This document shows positions 54,800 through 63,285 of a DNA stretch of 64,000 nt, piece after piece; the first letter of the stretch is position 1; the number at the start of each line of letters is the position of its first letter. Position numbers and translations under genes: made by a program. The notes under the pieces are model-generated. The model was not told where the DNA came from and did not search any database. It was given only the letters and a program-made list of their open reading frames with translations. Source of the DNA: CAYUVF01 sp964448045 (GTDB lineage Bacteria > Bacteroidota > Rhodothermia > Rhodothermales > Salinibacteraceae); the NCBI GenBank assembly GCA_964448045.1, contig CAYUVF010000014.1:1-64000 (forward strand). Direction: 5' to 3'.

Positions 54800-55510
54800 C
54801 TATACGTTGCCACGTCCTTCGAGCGCGCGCGAGAGTGTGGCTTCGTCAGCGTATTCGAGGTCGCCTCCGATGGGCAGGCCGCGCGCAATCCGGGTGACCG
54901 TGACGTCGAAGGGCTCCAGCAGCTGCGAGACGTAGTAGGCCGTGGTGTCGCCCTCCACGTTGGGATTGACGGCGAGGATGACTTCATCGACCGGGGGCGT
55001 CTCGTCGTCGCCTTCGGAGGGCTGGCCGTTGGATGCTGCGGCAGAGGCATCGGCCGGCGACTCGGACGAGGCGGCCTCCGGGGAGGCGGCCGATGCGCCC
55101 TCGAACGACGGGTCGATGCGCATCGCCAGTTCGCGGATGCGCAGGTCGTCCGGCCCGATGCCGTCGAGCGGCGAAATCACCCCGCCCAGCACGTGGTAGA
55201 GGCCGTGGTACTCGCCGGTGCGCTCGATGGCGAGGACATCATTGGATTCCTCGACAACACAGATGGTCGACCGGTCGCGCTTCGGAGAGGCGCAAATCGG
55301 GCACGGGTCCCGATCGGCCACGACATGGCACGTCCCGCAGCGCAGCACCCGGTCTTTGACGGCCATCAGCGCATTGGCGATCTCCTCGACCTCCTCGCGC
55401 GGCATCTTCAGCACGTAGGAGGCGAGGCGCCGCGCCGTCTTCCGCCCGATGGTGGGCAGCTTGGTAAACTGCTCCACGAGCGCCTCGACTGATTCAGAAG
55501 TAAACTGCAT
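54800..55510 (-). CDS. recR: Recombination mediator RecR with acidic TOPRIM insertion
   Basis: RecF-pathway repair protein. From ATG 55510 the product is 236 aa: helix-hairpin-helix LPTIGRKTARRLA (18-30), the four-Cys zinc finger Cys58, Cys61, Cys70, Cys73, the TOPRIM domain with CVVEESNDVLAIERTGEYHGLYHVLGG and, after an insertion, VDEVILAVNPNVEGDTTA. Residues 133-173 are an Ala/Ser/Glu/Asp-rich insertion absent from the usual ~200-aa RecR. Upstream in-frame sequence (to 55594) is a word-repeat spacer. Gene order dnaX-ybaB-recR is the conserved one. Confidence 0.95.
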   Translation of the reverse strand: MQFTSESVEALVEQFTKLPTIGRKTARRLASYVLKMPREEVEEIANALMAVKDRVLRCGTCHVVADRDPCPICASPKRDRSTICVVEESNDVLAIERTGEYHGLYHVLGGVISPLDGIGPDDLRIRELAMRIDPSFEGASAASPEAASSESPADASAAASNGQPSEGDDETPPVDEVILAVNPNVEGDTTAYYVSQLLEPFDVTVTRIARGLPIGGDLEYADEATLSRALEGRGNV

Positions 55511-55611
55511 GGGAGATTTCGCGTTTCGAATGTGGAATGCCGAATGGAGGAGCCGAGTGGGCAAGCCGTGTTCAAACCATTCAACACTCGACATTCTCTA
55601 TCCGCCAGTCC
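55511..55611. repeat. GAATG/ CATTC word spacer between recR and ybaB
   Basis: 101 bp with degenerate words: TTTCGAATGTGGAATGCCGAATGG on the left and ACCATTCAACACTCGACATTC on the right, which are complementary in word content. In the same style as the other word spacers. Confidence 0.5.
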
Positions 55612-55950
55612 TTACAGTCCCAGCTGGCTGAGATCCATGCCGGGCGGCAGCATACCGGACATCGACTTGCGCATCTCGTCCTGCGCCATCTCGGACGCAG
55701 CGTCCAGCGCTTTGTTGACACCGGCGATAATCAGGTCTTCGAGCATCTCCAGGTCGTCGCTGTCCACGACCTCCGGATCGATCTCGATCGCCGTAATCTT
55801 CTGCGCGCCGTTGGCCGTCACTTTAACCATGCCGCCGCCGGCTTCCGCCGTGGTGGTCTTCTCGGCCAGGCCTTCCTGCGCAGCCGATACTTTTTCCTGC
55901 ATCTGCATCATTTTGCCGAACATGTCGGCCATGTTGCCTTGATTTGCCAT
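55612..55950 (-). CDS. ybaB: YbaB/EbfC nucleoid-associated protein
   Basis: DNA-binding protein of the YbaB/EbfC family. The 112-aa product starts MANQGNMADMFGKMMQMQEKV and has the family core (MVKVTANGAQKITAIEIDPEV, LEDLIIAGVNKALDAA) and a Gly/Met/Pro tail (SGMLPPGMDLSQLGL). ATG 55932 is an alternative start. It lies between dnaX and recR in the classical order. Confidence 0.94.
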   Translation of the reverse strand: MANQGNMADMFGKMMQMQEKVSAAQEGLAEKTTTAEAGGGMVKVTANGAQKITAIEIDPEVVDSDDLEMLEDLIIAGVNKALDAASEMAQDEMRKSMSGMLPPGMDLSQLGL

Positions 55951-56023
55951 GGGGATTGGGGTCAATATGAAAAAGCACGATTCGGGGCAGCCGCGGGTGT
56001 CGCGGGGGCGGATAGGCGGCTTA

Positions 56024-58183
56024 CTACCACACCAGTTCGCCTCCAAACTCCTCGAAAATCAGGTCGATGATGGGATGCTCGCGGCGAACGCGACGCATGC
56101 GCTCGTACGGATCCGTTTCTGTGGGGGTTTCCCCGTTGGAGGTGCCATTCGATGAAGTCTGGACGGTAAATCGGAGGGTGTCGACGGGGGCGTCGGTCAC
56201 GTCGGTCAGGTGCTGGATCAGCAGCCGCCGGTGCTCGGTGAGTTGGCGCCGGTGGAAGTCGTCCGGCACGGCAACTTCGAGGGTGCCCTCGTGCATCGCC
56301 GACGGCGCGGCGTGTTCGAGCGTCGAGCCCAGACTGATGCGGTCCTGCTTCACGGCCCGCACGAACCGGCCCCACACTGCGTGCAGCTGCTCGGCCTCGG
56401 CGGTGGCGGTAGATACATCGGTAGCGACTGCTGTTGCAGCACCGCCTTCATCCGTCGAGGTCGGGGGGGCGCTGCTGTTTTCGGGCGCATCGTCCTCCTC
56501 CGATTGGTTCTGCTCCAACATCGGAGTGCCGAACAGATCGCGGTAGCCGGTGCGCGAACCGCCCTCGGCCGGTGGGGCAGACGCGCTATCGGCTGATTCG
56601 TCGGGCGTTGCAGGCGATGGCGGAGCGGGTGCTTCGTCTTCGTCCGATTCTTCTGATTCCTCAGCGGCGTCGGGGACCGGTGGGGGGGTGGGCGCGTCGG
56701 CGTCATCGGGAGAGACGTCCGAGTCGTCATCGGATGATGCTGCGGCCGGAGCGGCCGCGCTCTTCTCAGGTGTCGCTGCGGATGGGGTTGCAGAAGCGTC
56801 CGCTTCAGCGGAGCCGGACACATCGTACGAGGGTGGAGGCTCCGATGTGGTGGTGGCACCGGCGGACGGCGACTCAGCCGGGGGCGCATTGTCTGCTTCG
56901 TCTGCTTCGTCTGATTCGGAGGGCGCGGGGGGCGAATCGGGTGGAGCAGCATCGGCCTGCTCCTCCGATGCGGAGCGGGTGGCGGACGACGGCATCGCTT
57001 CGGGTAGCTCGCCGTTTTGGGCCATCTGATCCAGCCGGTCGATTTTCTGCAGCGTCTCGCGCAGGTCGATCGATCGCGTCATCGCCGCCATGCGCAGCAT
57101 CGCCAGTTCGAGCTTGAGGCGCGGCTGCGTGCTGCTCGTGAGGTCGTCTTCGGCATCGTCGACGATCATCAGCAGGCGCAGCAGGTCGGATTCGGTGAAG
57201 GCCTCGCTGGCCGAAGCGTACCGCTCGCGCGTTGTACTGGCAGCTTCGATCAGCTCCAGATTGTCCATCGTCGCGGCGACGAGCAGGTTGCGCAGGTGCT
57301 CGGCGAGGCCGGAGAGGAATTCCTGCAGGTCGTGCCCGGAGCGAACGATGCTGTCCACCAGTTGGAGGATGCCGGCATTGTCTTGGGCAGCGACGCAGTC
57401 GGTCAGCTCGAAAAAGAGGTCGAGGTCGACTACGCCCATCGCCTGGGCGAGTTCGCCGTACTCGATGGTGTCGCCGCAGAGCGAGACGGCCTGGTCGAAC
57501 GCCGAGAGCGCGTCGCGCAGCGCGCCGTCGCCTTTGCGGGCGATTAGCATGAGCGACTCCTCATCGGCGGTGATACCCTCGGCCTCGCAGATGGCGCGCA
57601 GGCGCTCAACCACATCGGGCACCGGAATCCGGCGGAAGTCGAACCGCTGGCACCGCGAGAGGATCGTGGGCAGGACCTTGTGCGGCTCGGTCGTAGCGAA
57701 GATGAAGAGCGCGTGCGAGGGCGGCTCCTCCAGTGTCTTCAGCAGGGCGTTGAAGGCCTGCTTCGACAGCATGTGCACCTCGTCGATGATGTAGACTTTT
57801 TTCTTGCTGCCCTGCGGTGGAATCCGCACCGTTTCGCGCAGCTCGCGGATGTCGTCGACCTTGTTGTTCGAGGCCGCGTCGATCTCGAAGATGTTGAGGC
57901 TGCGCCCGTTTTCGAACGACTGGCACGAGTCGCATTCGCGGCACGGCTCAGCCTGATCTTCGCGCTCCTCCAGCGGTGTCGTGCAGTTGATGGCCTTCGC
58001 CAGAATGCGCGCCGCCGTCGTTTTGCCCACGCCCCGCGGTCCGCTGAACAGATAGGCATGGGCCAGCCGGTCGAGCCGGATCGCGTTCTTGAGCGTGTCG
58101 GTGACGTGCTCTTGCGCGACCAGCTCGCTGAACTGGCTGGGCCGGTACTTGCGCGCGGTGACGAGGTATCGCTGATCCGCCAT
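56024..58183 (-). CDS. dnaX: DNA polymerase III subunits gamma/tau
   Basis: Clamp-loader ATPase. From ATG 58183 the product is 719 aa: Walker A SGPRGVGKTTAA, a four-Cys zinc site (CTT...CRECDSCQSF), DEVHMLSKQAFNALLKTLEEPP (Walker B DEVH), sensor 1 FATTEPHKVLPTILSRCQRFDFRR and domains II-III to about residue 395. Then comes a ~200-residue Pro/Ala/Ser/Glu/Asp-rich linker (396-599) and a C-terminal domain (600-719). I see no convincing programmed frameshift at the tau/gamma boundary; the six-A run encoding KKKV is at about residue 130. Confidence 0.95.
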   Translation of the reverse strand: MADQRYLVTARKYRPSQFSELVAQEHVTDTLKNAIRLDRLAHAYLFSGPRGVGKTTAARILAKAINCTTPLEEREDQAEPCRECDSCQSFENGRSLNIFEIDAASNNKVDDIRELRETVRIPPQGSKKKVYIIDEVHMLSKQAFNALLKTLEEPPSHALFIFATTEPHKVLPTILSRCQRFDFRRIPVPDVVERLRAICEAEGITADEESLMLIARKGDGALRDALSAFDQAVSLCGDTIEYGELAQAMGVVDLDLFFELTDCVAAQDNAGILQLVDSIVRSGHDLQEFLSGLAEHLRNLLVAATMDNLELIEAASTTRERYASASEAFTESDLLRLLMIVDDAEDDLTSSTQPRLKLELAMLRMAAMTRSIDLRETLQKIDRLDQMAQNGELPEAMPSSATRSASEEQADAAPPDSPPAPSESDEADEADNAPPAESPSAGATTTSEPPPSYDVSGSAEADASATPSAATPEKSAAAPAAASSDDDSDVSPDDADAPTPPPVPDAAEESEESDEDEAPAPPSPATPDESADSASAPPAEGGSRTGYRDLFGTPMLEQNQSEEDDAPENSSAPPTSTDEGGAATAVATDVSTATAEAEQLHAVWGRFVRAVKQDRISLGSTLEHAAPSAMHEGTLEVAVPDDFHRRQLTEHRRLLIQHLTDVTDAPVDTLRFTVQTSSNGTSNGETPTETDPYERMRRVRREHPIIDLIFEEFGGELVW

Positions 58184-58254
58184 GGCGGCTGCGGGATGAG
58201 GTAAGCGGAGGGAAAACGCGGTGCTGCAAATATACCGCTCCGATGCCGGAGGCA

Positions 58255-58335
58255 CCAGAGGGGGTTTGGGGGTCAAGGTTCTGCGTTCAGGGTTCTGTGT
58301 TCAGAACTCCGGGTTTGGAGATTACGGGCTTGGGG
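58255..58335. repeat. GGTTCTG/GTTCAG word spacer
   Basis: Runs of GGGGGTCAAGGTTCTG, TTCAGGGTTCTG and TTCAGAACTCCGGG: the same TTCAGGGTT word as at 14141-14154 and 3044-3051. Confidence 0.45.
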
Positions 58336-58540
58336 TCGAGGGCTCGCGGCGCTTGGGGTCGGGCGTGGAGGGTTCGCGCGAGGGCTCGGTGTTGGGCTCG
58401 CGGCTGGGGTTGGGCACTCGGGGGGGCTGCTTGGGGCGCGTGGGGGTGCGCTTGGGCCGCTTGGGTTGCCGGCGCGGCGTGCGCCGGCGGCGGGGCGCCG
58501 ACCGAGGCGGGCTCGTGCGGGGCGTGTTCATCATGACCAA
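58322..58540 (-). CDS. Possible small Arg/Pro-rich basic protein
   Basis: 72 codons (or 69 from the ATG at 58531) with an extremely basic, proline-rich sequence (PPRSAPRRRRTPRRQPKRPKR then REPNTEPSREPSTPDP). No homology recognised and no ribosome binding site visible. It may be a genuine linker-histone-like peptide, but the repetitive GC-rich DNA could also give such an ORF by chance. Confidence 0.3.
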   Translation of the reverse strand: MVMMNTPRTSPPRSAPRRRRTPRRQPKRPKRTPTRPKQPPRVPNPSREPNTEPSREPSTPDPKRREPSTPSP

Positions 58541-58621
58541 AGTCGAGTGGTGTTATTCAAAGAATCACGCACTCGATTGTACAAACCGCGCGCTCCAGTG
58601 TTGGCAGCCGAGGGGGCGAGA

Positions 58622-59272
58622 TCACGGCGTGGCTTCGGACGACATCGGCGGTTCGGAGGCGGCGTGGTGTTCAGGGGTGGTCTCGGCGGGGGGCACGGGG
58701 TCGGGTTCGAAGCAGCGGCGGCAGCGCGGCTCATAAGCTTCCTGCGCGCCGACGAGCACGCGGTCGTCATCGGCGACGATGCGCTGGGAGTGATTCGCCG
58801 GCGAGCCGCAGACGACGCAGATGGCGTGGAGCTTCGTCACGTACTCGGCCACCGCCATTAGTTGGGGCAGGGGCTCGAACGGGCGTCCCCGGTAATCCTG
58901 ATCGAGCCCGGCGACGATCACGCGCGTCCCTTTGCCGGCCAGCTCCTGGCAGACCTCCAGCAGCTCGTCGCCAAAGAACTGCGCCTCGTCAATGCCAACG
59001 ACATCGGCGCCGTCCACCATTAGCACGATCTGTGAGGCGGTGTGGACGGGGATCGTGGCGAAGGCGTTTTCATCGTGCGAGACGACTTCGTCTTCGCTGT
59101 AGCGATCGTCGATGGCGGGCTTGAACGCTTCTACATGCTGCTGGGCGATGCGGGCGCGTTTCAGGCGACGGATCAGCTCTTCCGTCTTTCCGCTGAACAT
59201 CGATCCGCAGATCACTTCGATCCATCCGGCCGCGCCGGAGTGGTCGACAACGAGAGGCTCCATAGCGTGCAT
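58622..59272 (-). CDS. tdk: Thymidine kinase (type II)
   Basis: Phosphorylates thymidine in salvage. The 216-aa product has the P-loop GSMFSGKTEELIRRLKRA, the VVGIDEAQFFGDELLEVCQELA Walker B block, GLDQDYRGRPFEPLPQLMAVAEYVTKLHAICVVCG and two Cys pairs (CVVCG; CRRC) for a structural zinc. Starts at 59272 or, three residues later, at 59263; longer starts lack similarity. The C-terminal ~30 residues are an acidic Pro/Glu tail. Confidence 0.94.
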   Translation of the reverse strand: MHAMEPLVVDHSGAAGWIEVICGSMFSGKTEELIRRLKRARIAQQHVEAFKPAIDDRYSEDEVVSHDENAFATIPVHTASQIVLMVDGADVVGIDEAQFFGDELLEVCQELAGKGTRVIVAGLDQDYRGRPFEPLPQLMAVAEYVTKLHAICVVCGSPANHSQRIVADDDRVLVGAQEAYEPRCRRCFEPDPVPPAETTPEHHAASEPPMSSEATP

Positions 59273-59387
59273 GAGGCGAGGCGGTTGAACGGGCAAACAG
59301 GACAGGCGCGCCGTTCTCGAATAAAGGGAAAAATGAGGACGGGCGAAAGGGAGATTGTGGAAAGAGTGGCGGTTCCAATCAGATCGG

Positions 59388-60134
59388 TTAGATGCCACCG
59401 AGCGTTTCGCTGCGGAGCCAGCCGCGCGTGCCGTCGGGGAGGCGGACGGCGGTCCAGGCCCCTTGCCGGGCGCCGCGACGAAGCATCAGTCCTTCGGGCA
59501 GCGTCGTATCGGTGGGCGCACTTGCCTGCGGGGTGGCGTGCAGCGGAGCCGGTCCGGCCACTACAACAGCCCGGTCGTCGGCCGTGCGGGTCCACGAAGC
59601 CGTCAGCGCGAGGCCGACGAGGAGCAGCCCCCCGAGACCGAGGCTCCCAGCCACGCGCCGCGACAGGGGTGTGGCGTTACGCAACCAGGTCGTCGCTCCG
59701 CCAAGGCCGAGGCCCAGCAGATACAACAGCAACCCGAGGCCAAACAGTTGCGATGCGTTGACGAGATGTAACCAGCGCATCCAGCCGGTGGGTGTTCCGG
59801 GTGATGGGACGTCCAGCCGACTTCGGGCCACACTCAGGTTGTGGGCGAGTCGGTCGGTGGGAGGCCGGTGGCGCCGGGCCTTCTCATAGTAGCGGATGGC
59901 CTGGCCCATCTCGCCCATCCGGAAGTGCGCGTTGCCGAGGTTGTAGTAGAGGGCGCCGCTGGCGTACCCGGTGTGCAGCACGCGCTGATAGGCATCGGCC
60001 GCGGCGGCGTAGGCGCTGTCGGCATAGCGCCGGTTGCCCTCGGCGAAGGCGCGCTGGGTCGCTGCCGATTGGGCGGATGCGCCGCTCGGCACAAGAAGCG
60101 CCGCGAGTGCGAAGGCCATCAGGCAGCCCATCAT
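59388..60134 (-). CDS. batE: BatE-like TPR/SH3 protein
   Basis: Last gene of the Bat operon. From ATG 60134 the product is 248 aa: signal peptide (MMGCLMAFALAALLVPSGASAQ), tetratricopeptide repeats (ATQRAFAEGNRRYADSAYAAAADAYQRVL; GALYYNLGNAHFRMGEMGQAIRYYEKARR), two membrane helices (about 120-137 and 150-170) and a C-terminal SH3-like domain (GAWTAVRLPDGTRGWLRSE). ATG 60170 would overlap batD by 20 bp. Bat proteins are linked to aerotolerance and membrane stress in Bacteroides; the molecular role is unsettled. Confidence 0.85.
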   Translation of the reverse strand: MMGCLMAFALAALLVPSGASAQSAATQRAFAEGNRRYADSAYAAAADAYQRVLHTGYASGALYYNLGNAHFRMGEMGQAIRYYEKARRHRPPTDRLAHNLSVARSRLDVPSPGTPTGWMRWLHLVNASQLFGLGLLLYLLGLGLGGATTWLRNATPLSRRVAGSLGLGGLLLVGLALTASWTRTADDRAVVVAGPAPLHATPQASAPTDTTLPEGLMLRRGARQGAWTAVRLPDGTRGWLRSETLGGI

Positions 60135-60150
60135 CGCGCGGGGAGGCCCG

Positions 60151-62025
60151 TTAGTCGGAGCGGCGATCATGCAGATAGTCGAGAATCTGATGGGTTCGCT
60201 GAAGGGCCTGCTGCATGGTGCGCTCCGCCGGTTGCGCTGGGGTGTAGCGGACGCGGTCGCACACGTCCAGCAGCTCGAAGATGGCCTGACGGATACGCGC
60301 CGGAACGTCGCGGGCGCCGAGCGCCTGGTCGATGCGCGACCGGGTGAGCCCGGCAGGGCGCGCGCCGATATAATCGCCGATGCAGCCGAGCACGGCCTGT
60401 TCGAGGGCGCCGTAAAACGCATCGGGATTGCCGGTGCGCAAGTATTCCCGGGCCGCGTGGAGCTGCTGCGTAGCGCGGTCGTCATCGGAGGGGGGCGGCG
60501 CGTCGGGAGCCGTGCTGGTGCCGCGGCGGAGGGCGAGCAGGCCCCCGGCGAGCAAAAGCGGAGTCAGCAGGGCAACGTACGTCCACGGGTTCAGGTAGAG
60601 CGGCGGTGCGTCCGTGCGGATCCAGTCATCGGCCGATTCGAGGGGGGCGGCGATATCGTTTGCCGGGAGGCCCCGGCCGGTAGTGCTCGTGGCGGTGGGC
60701 GTCTCGGAGCCGGCGACGTCGATAGTAAGGGGCGCCGATTGCAGCGTTTCGTAGCGGCGCTGCTCGGGGTTGAAATAGGCAAACGTCACCGGGGGGAGGG
60801 TAAGCTCGCCGTTCCGGCGGGGGATGAGCACGTACGTGAACGCTTTCGTCCCTTGGATGGAGCGGCCGCTGCGATCGATGGAGGTCGTCGTCTCCGGGTC
60901 ATAGGCATCCACGGCGTCGGGCGGCGTAAATCCGGGCGGCTCCAGCGTGGCGATGTTGCCTGTACCGCGCAGGCGCACGGTCATGCGGAGGGCCCGTCCT
61001 GTGGCAACGTCGCGCGAATCCACCTCGGTGCGGATCTGGAACGAGCCCACCGCGCCGCGAAAGGCCTCGGGTGCGCCGCCGGGGAGGGGCTGCACGTCGA
61101 TCGTCAGCGGCTCCGATGATAACGTCACGGTTTCGTACGAGCGGCGAAGCGACGAAAACGGGTCATTCGGGGTGCGCAGCTGGGCCGAGGCGCGGGCCTC
61201 TGTTTCAATTTCCAGCGGGTCTACATCGAGCGTGCCGGTGCGCGTCGGGAAGAGGGCCACGCGCTTGAGCACGATTGTCTGATACGGCGTGCCGTCGACA
61301 TAGGCGGTGCGCGGGAGCGGGCGCGACTCCACATCCAGCTCCTCGCGCCAGAATCCGGTCGCGTCCCAGGCGGTGGCCAACCGGCTGTGCCGCAGCTGGA
61401 TCCCCTCCCGAAAATACAGCCGGTACGTGATGACGGTCTGCTCGTTCTGGTAGATCTGCCGGTCCGATGGCAGTGCGCGGATGAACAGATCGTCCTCGCC
61501 CAGCGCCGAGGTGGGGCGGCCGTCCGATGCCGAGGGCGACACCCCCCCATGCGGGATTGCCCGGCCAGATGGCGGGCGCGCGGGCCGCTGCGACTGCGGC
61601 ATGATGTCGACGCGGATGGTCTCGGTTTTGTACGTGCGGCCGCGGACAGACACCGTCACGGGGCCGAAGCGGGCGGTGCCGGTGCGCATGGGCTCGTACT
61701 CCCAGCGGAACGTGATGCTGCGGTCGAGGCGGCCGTCGACGACCGAGACGTTGCGCTGCGTCGTGGGCGTGGGGCGGCGCAGGGCGAGGTTGGCCGTGGA
61801 CGGCGGCTCCGGCGTATCGACCATCGAGAGGGGCGCGCCCTCCACGCGGATCGTGAACGTCACGACATCGGAGGTACCCGCTGTCATTGGGTGGGCCTGC
61901 GCGCTCACGGTGACAGGCTGATCCTGCTGCGCCCGCGCGGGAGACGCCACGAGCCCGGCAGCGAGCAGCGCGATCAGGACGGCCACGGCGGTGGGCCACG
62001 GATGTGCAGAGGAGCCGAGCGCCAT
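60151..62025 (-). CDS. batD: BatD-like membrane protein
   Basis: 624 aa with a signal peptide (TAVAVLIALLAAGLVASPARAQ), several Ig-like/beta-rich domains typical of BatD (SVRGRTYKTETIRVDIMPQ; YQTIVLKRVALFPTRTGTLDVDPLEIE; AFTYVLIPRRNGELTLPPVTFAYF) and one C-terminal membrane helix (about 460-475) followed by a cytosolic tail with a DUF4381-like helical end. It begins 3 bp after the upstream gene's stop, tightly coupled. Confidence 0.88.
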   Translation of the reverse strand: MALGSSAHPWPTAVAVLIALLAAGLVASPARAQQDQPVTVSAQAHPMTAGTSDVVTFTIRVEGAPLSMVDTPEPPSTANLALRRPTPTTQRNVSVVDGRLDRSITFRWEYEPMRTGTARFGPVTVSVRGRTYKTETIRVDIMPQSQRPARPPSGRAIPHGGVSPSASDGRPTSALGEDDLFIRALPSDRQIYQNEQTVITYRLYFREGIQLRHSRLATAWDATGFWREELDVESRPLPRTAYVDGTPYQTIVLKRVALFPTRTGTLDVDPLEIETEARASAQLRTPNDPFSSLRRSYETVTLSSEPLTIDVQPLPGGAPEAFRGAVGSFQIRTEVDSRDVATGRALRMTVRLRGTGNIATLEPPGFTPPDAVDAYDPETTTSIDRSGRSIQGTKAFTYVLIPRRNGELTLPPVTFAYFNPEQRRYETLQSAPLTIDVAGSETPTATSTTGRGLPANDIAAPLESADDWIRTDAPPLYLNPWTYVALLTPLLLAGGLLALRRGTSTAPDAPPPSDDDRATQQLHAAREYLRTGNPDAFYGALEQAVLGCIGDYIGARPAGLTRSRIDQALGARDVPARIRQAIFELLDVCDRVRYTPAQPAERTMQQALQRTHQILDYLHDRRSD

Positions 62026-62028
62026 ACG

Positions 62029-62634
62029 TCACCAATCTTTTTTGACCGGACGCTCGGGATCGCCGTGCTGCTGGATTTCGCGGAGCAGCTGCTTCTCCTG
62101 ATTCTCCAGGGCCCGCAGGATGCGCTCGGCCTGAGCGCGTGTGAGCTCGTCGGGCCGGTCTGCGCGGCCCGATCCGGAGGCGTCTTCCGGAGCGCCGGGC
62201 TGCGGGTCGGTCTGGGCACGTTCGCCCTGCGCCGATGCGCCGTCCTGCTGCTCGGGTGAATCCGGCGATTGTTGCTGCTCGGAGTCCGATTGCTGCTGCT
62301 CGGGCGACGGCTGCCGATCCTCATTCTGCCCCGATGCTGCGTTCGACTCCGAGGCGTTATTCTGCTGCTGTTGCTGGGATCCGGATTCGTTGCCCCTGCC
62401 GCGCTGCTGCTGGCGCTCTTGCTGGAGCGTTCGGAGGAGCGCCTGCAGTTTGGCATCGCCGGGATGGGCTTGCAGCCCGGTCTGGGCCGTCTGGATGGCC
62501 TGCTGCAGCCGCTCACCGATGTACTGCTGCGCCGCCGCGTGGAAGTACTGATCGGCGCTGCGCTCCTGCGCCAGCGTGGGCGACAGGCTCAGTGCCAGCA
62601 TCAGGCTTCCAAGAAGTAGTACGCGGCGTATCAT
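62029..62634 (-). CDS. Gln-rich periplasmic TPR protein in the Bat operon
   Basis: 201 aa with a signal peptide (LLLGSLMLALSLSPTLAQ), a short TPR-like part (ADQYFHAAAQQYIGERLQQAIQTAQTGLQAHPGDAKLQALLRTLQQE) and a ~70-residue Gln/Glu/Ser/Pro-rich linker, then a helical C-terminal segment (DELTRAQAERILRALENQEKQLLREIQ). Its ATG overlaps the batC stop by 4 bp (ATGA). The Bat operon of Bacteroides has batA-batE with no such gene in textbook form, though related extra TPR genes occur elsewhere. Confidence 0.85.
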   Translation of the reverse strand: MIRRVLLLGSLMLALSLSPTLAQERSADQYFHAAAQQYIGERLQQAIQTAQTGLQAHPGDAKLQALLRTLQQERQQQRGRGNESGSQQQQQNNASESNAASGQNEDRQPSPEQQQSDSEQQQSPDSPEQQDGASAQGERAQTDPQPGAPEDASGSGRADRPDELTRAQAERILRALENQEKQLLREIQQHGDPERPVKKDW

Positions 62635-63281
62635 CGCTCGGTCGTTATCGTGTCGATCTGGGCAACTTCGCCGATCCGCGTCATAAACGAACGGTAGGCG
62701 GCGACGGTGGAGTCGCGGCGCAGGCCTGCTTGCATGAGGCGCTGCGCACCGGCGTACTGCTGGAGCGCCACCAGCGAGTCGGCGCGCTGCTTGAGCCGCC
62801 GCGCATAGGCCGAGGGCTCGATGGAGGCGGATTGCTGCTGCGAGGGGGGCTGCTCCCCGAGCCGTCGTTTAATGTACTCGTAATTGTATCGGGCGTTCTC
62901 GTGCATCGGGTCGGTTCGGAGGGCGCGGCGGTAGAAGTCGAGCGCGGCGCGCAGGCTGTCTTGCGCCACGGCGGTGTTGCCGGCGTTGTAGAGCGCGCGG
63001 ACACTGTCGGCGCGGGTTGGGGCGGTGGCGAGCGCTTCAGTGAAGGCGTTGCGGGCGGAGGCAAGGTCATCGGCCCGGTACAGCGCCAGGCCCAGGTTAT
63101 TCCAGAGGGCGGCGGTGACGGCATCGGGCGTGCCGTCGCGGGCCGCCAGACCGCTCCGGTAGGCGCGGGCCGCCTCGGCGTAGTTGCCCTCGCGGTAGAG
63201 CTCGTTGCCGCGGCGCCCGGCGTCGGAGCCGTCGTCGCCGAACAGGCCAAGCAGAGCCAGCAGGATGACAAAGCGGAGCAT
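62631..63281 (-). CDS. batC: BatC-like TPR protein
   Basis: 216 aa with a hydrophobic N-terminus (MLRFVILLALLGLFG) and three TPR motifs (RGNELYREGNYAEAARAYRSGL; ALWNNLGLALYRADDLASARNAFTEALATAP; ALYNAGNTAVAQDSLRAALDFYRRALRTDP), then a helical region. Overlaps the next gene by 4 bp and follows batB by 4 bp, so the operon is a single unit. Confidence 0.85.
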   Translation of the reverse strand: MLRFVILLALLGLFGDDGSDAGRRGNELYREGNYAEAARAYRSGLAARDGTPDAVTAALWNNLGLALYRADDLASARNAFTEALATAPTRADSVRALYNAGNTAVAQDSLRAALDFYRRALRTDPMHENARYNYEYIKRRLGEQPPSQQQSASIEPSAYARRLKQRADSLVALQQYAGAQRLMQAGLRRDSTVAAYRSFMTRIGEVAQIDTITTER

Positions 63282-63285
63282 GAGA

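Larger units (their letters stand above)
58184..58621. other. dnaX-tdk intergenic region
   Basis: 438 bp. Near dnaX (58255-58335) are GGTTCTG/GTTCAG/TCAGAAC words in the word-repeat style; 58322-58540 is GC-rich and can encode a small very basic peptide on the minus strand (listed separately). Confidence 0.5.

Noticed and set aside
57780..57815. Possible dnaX programmed frameshift at the six-A run (KKKV codons)
   Set aside because: It lies near residue 130, would truncate the protein before the ATPase core ends, and is not in the A_AAA_AAG register, so it cannot make a gamma form.
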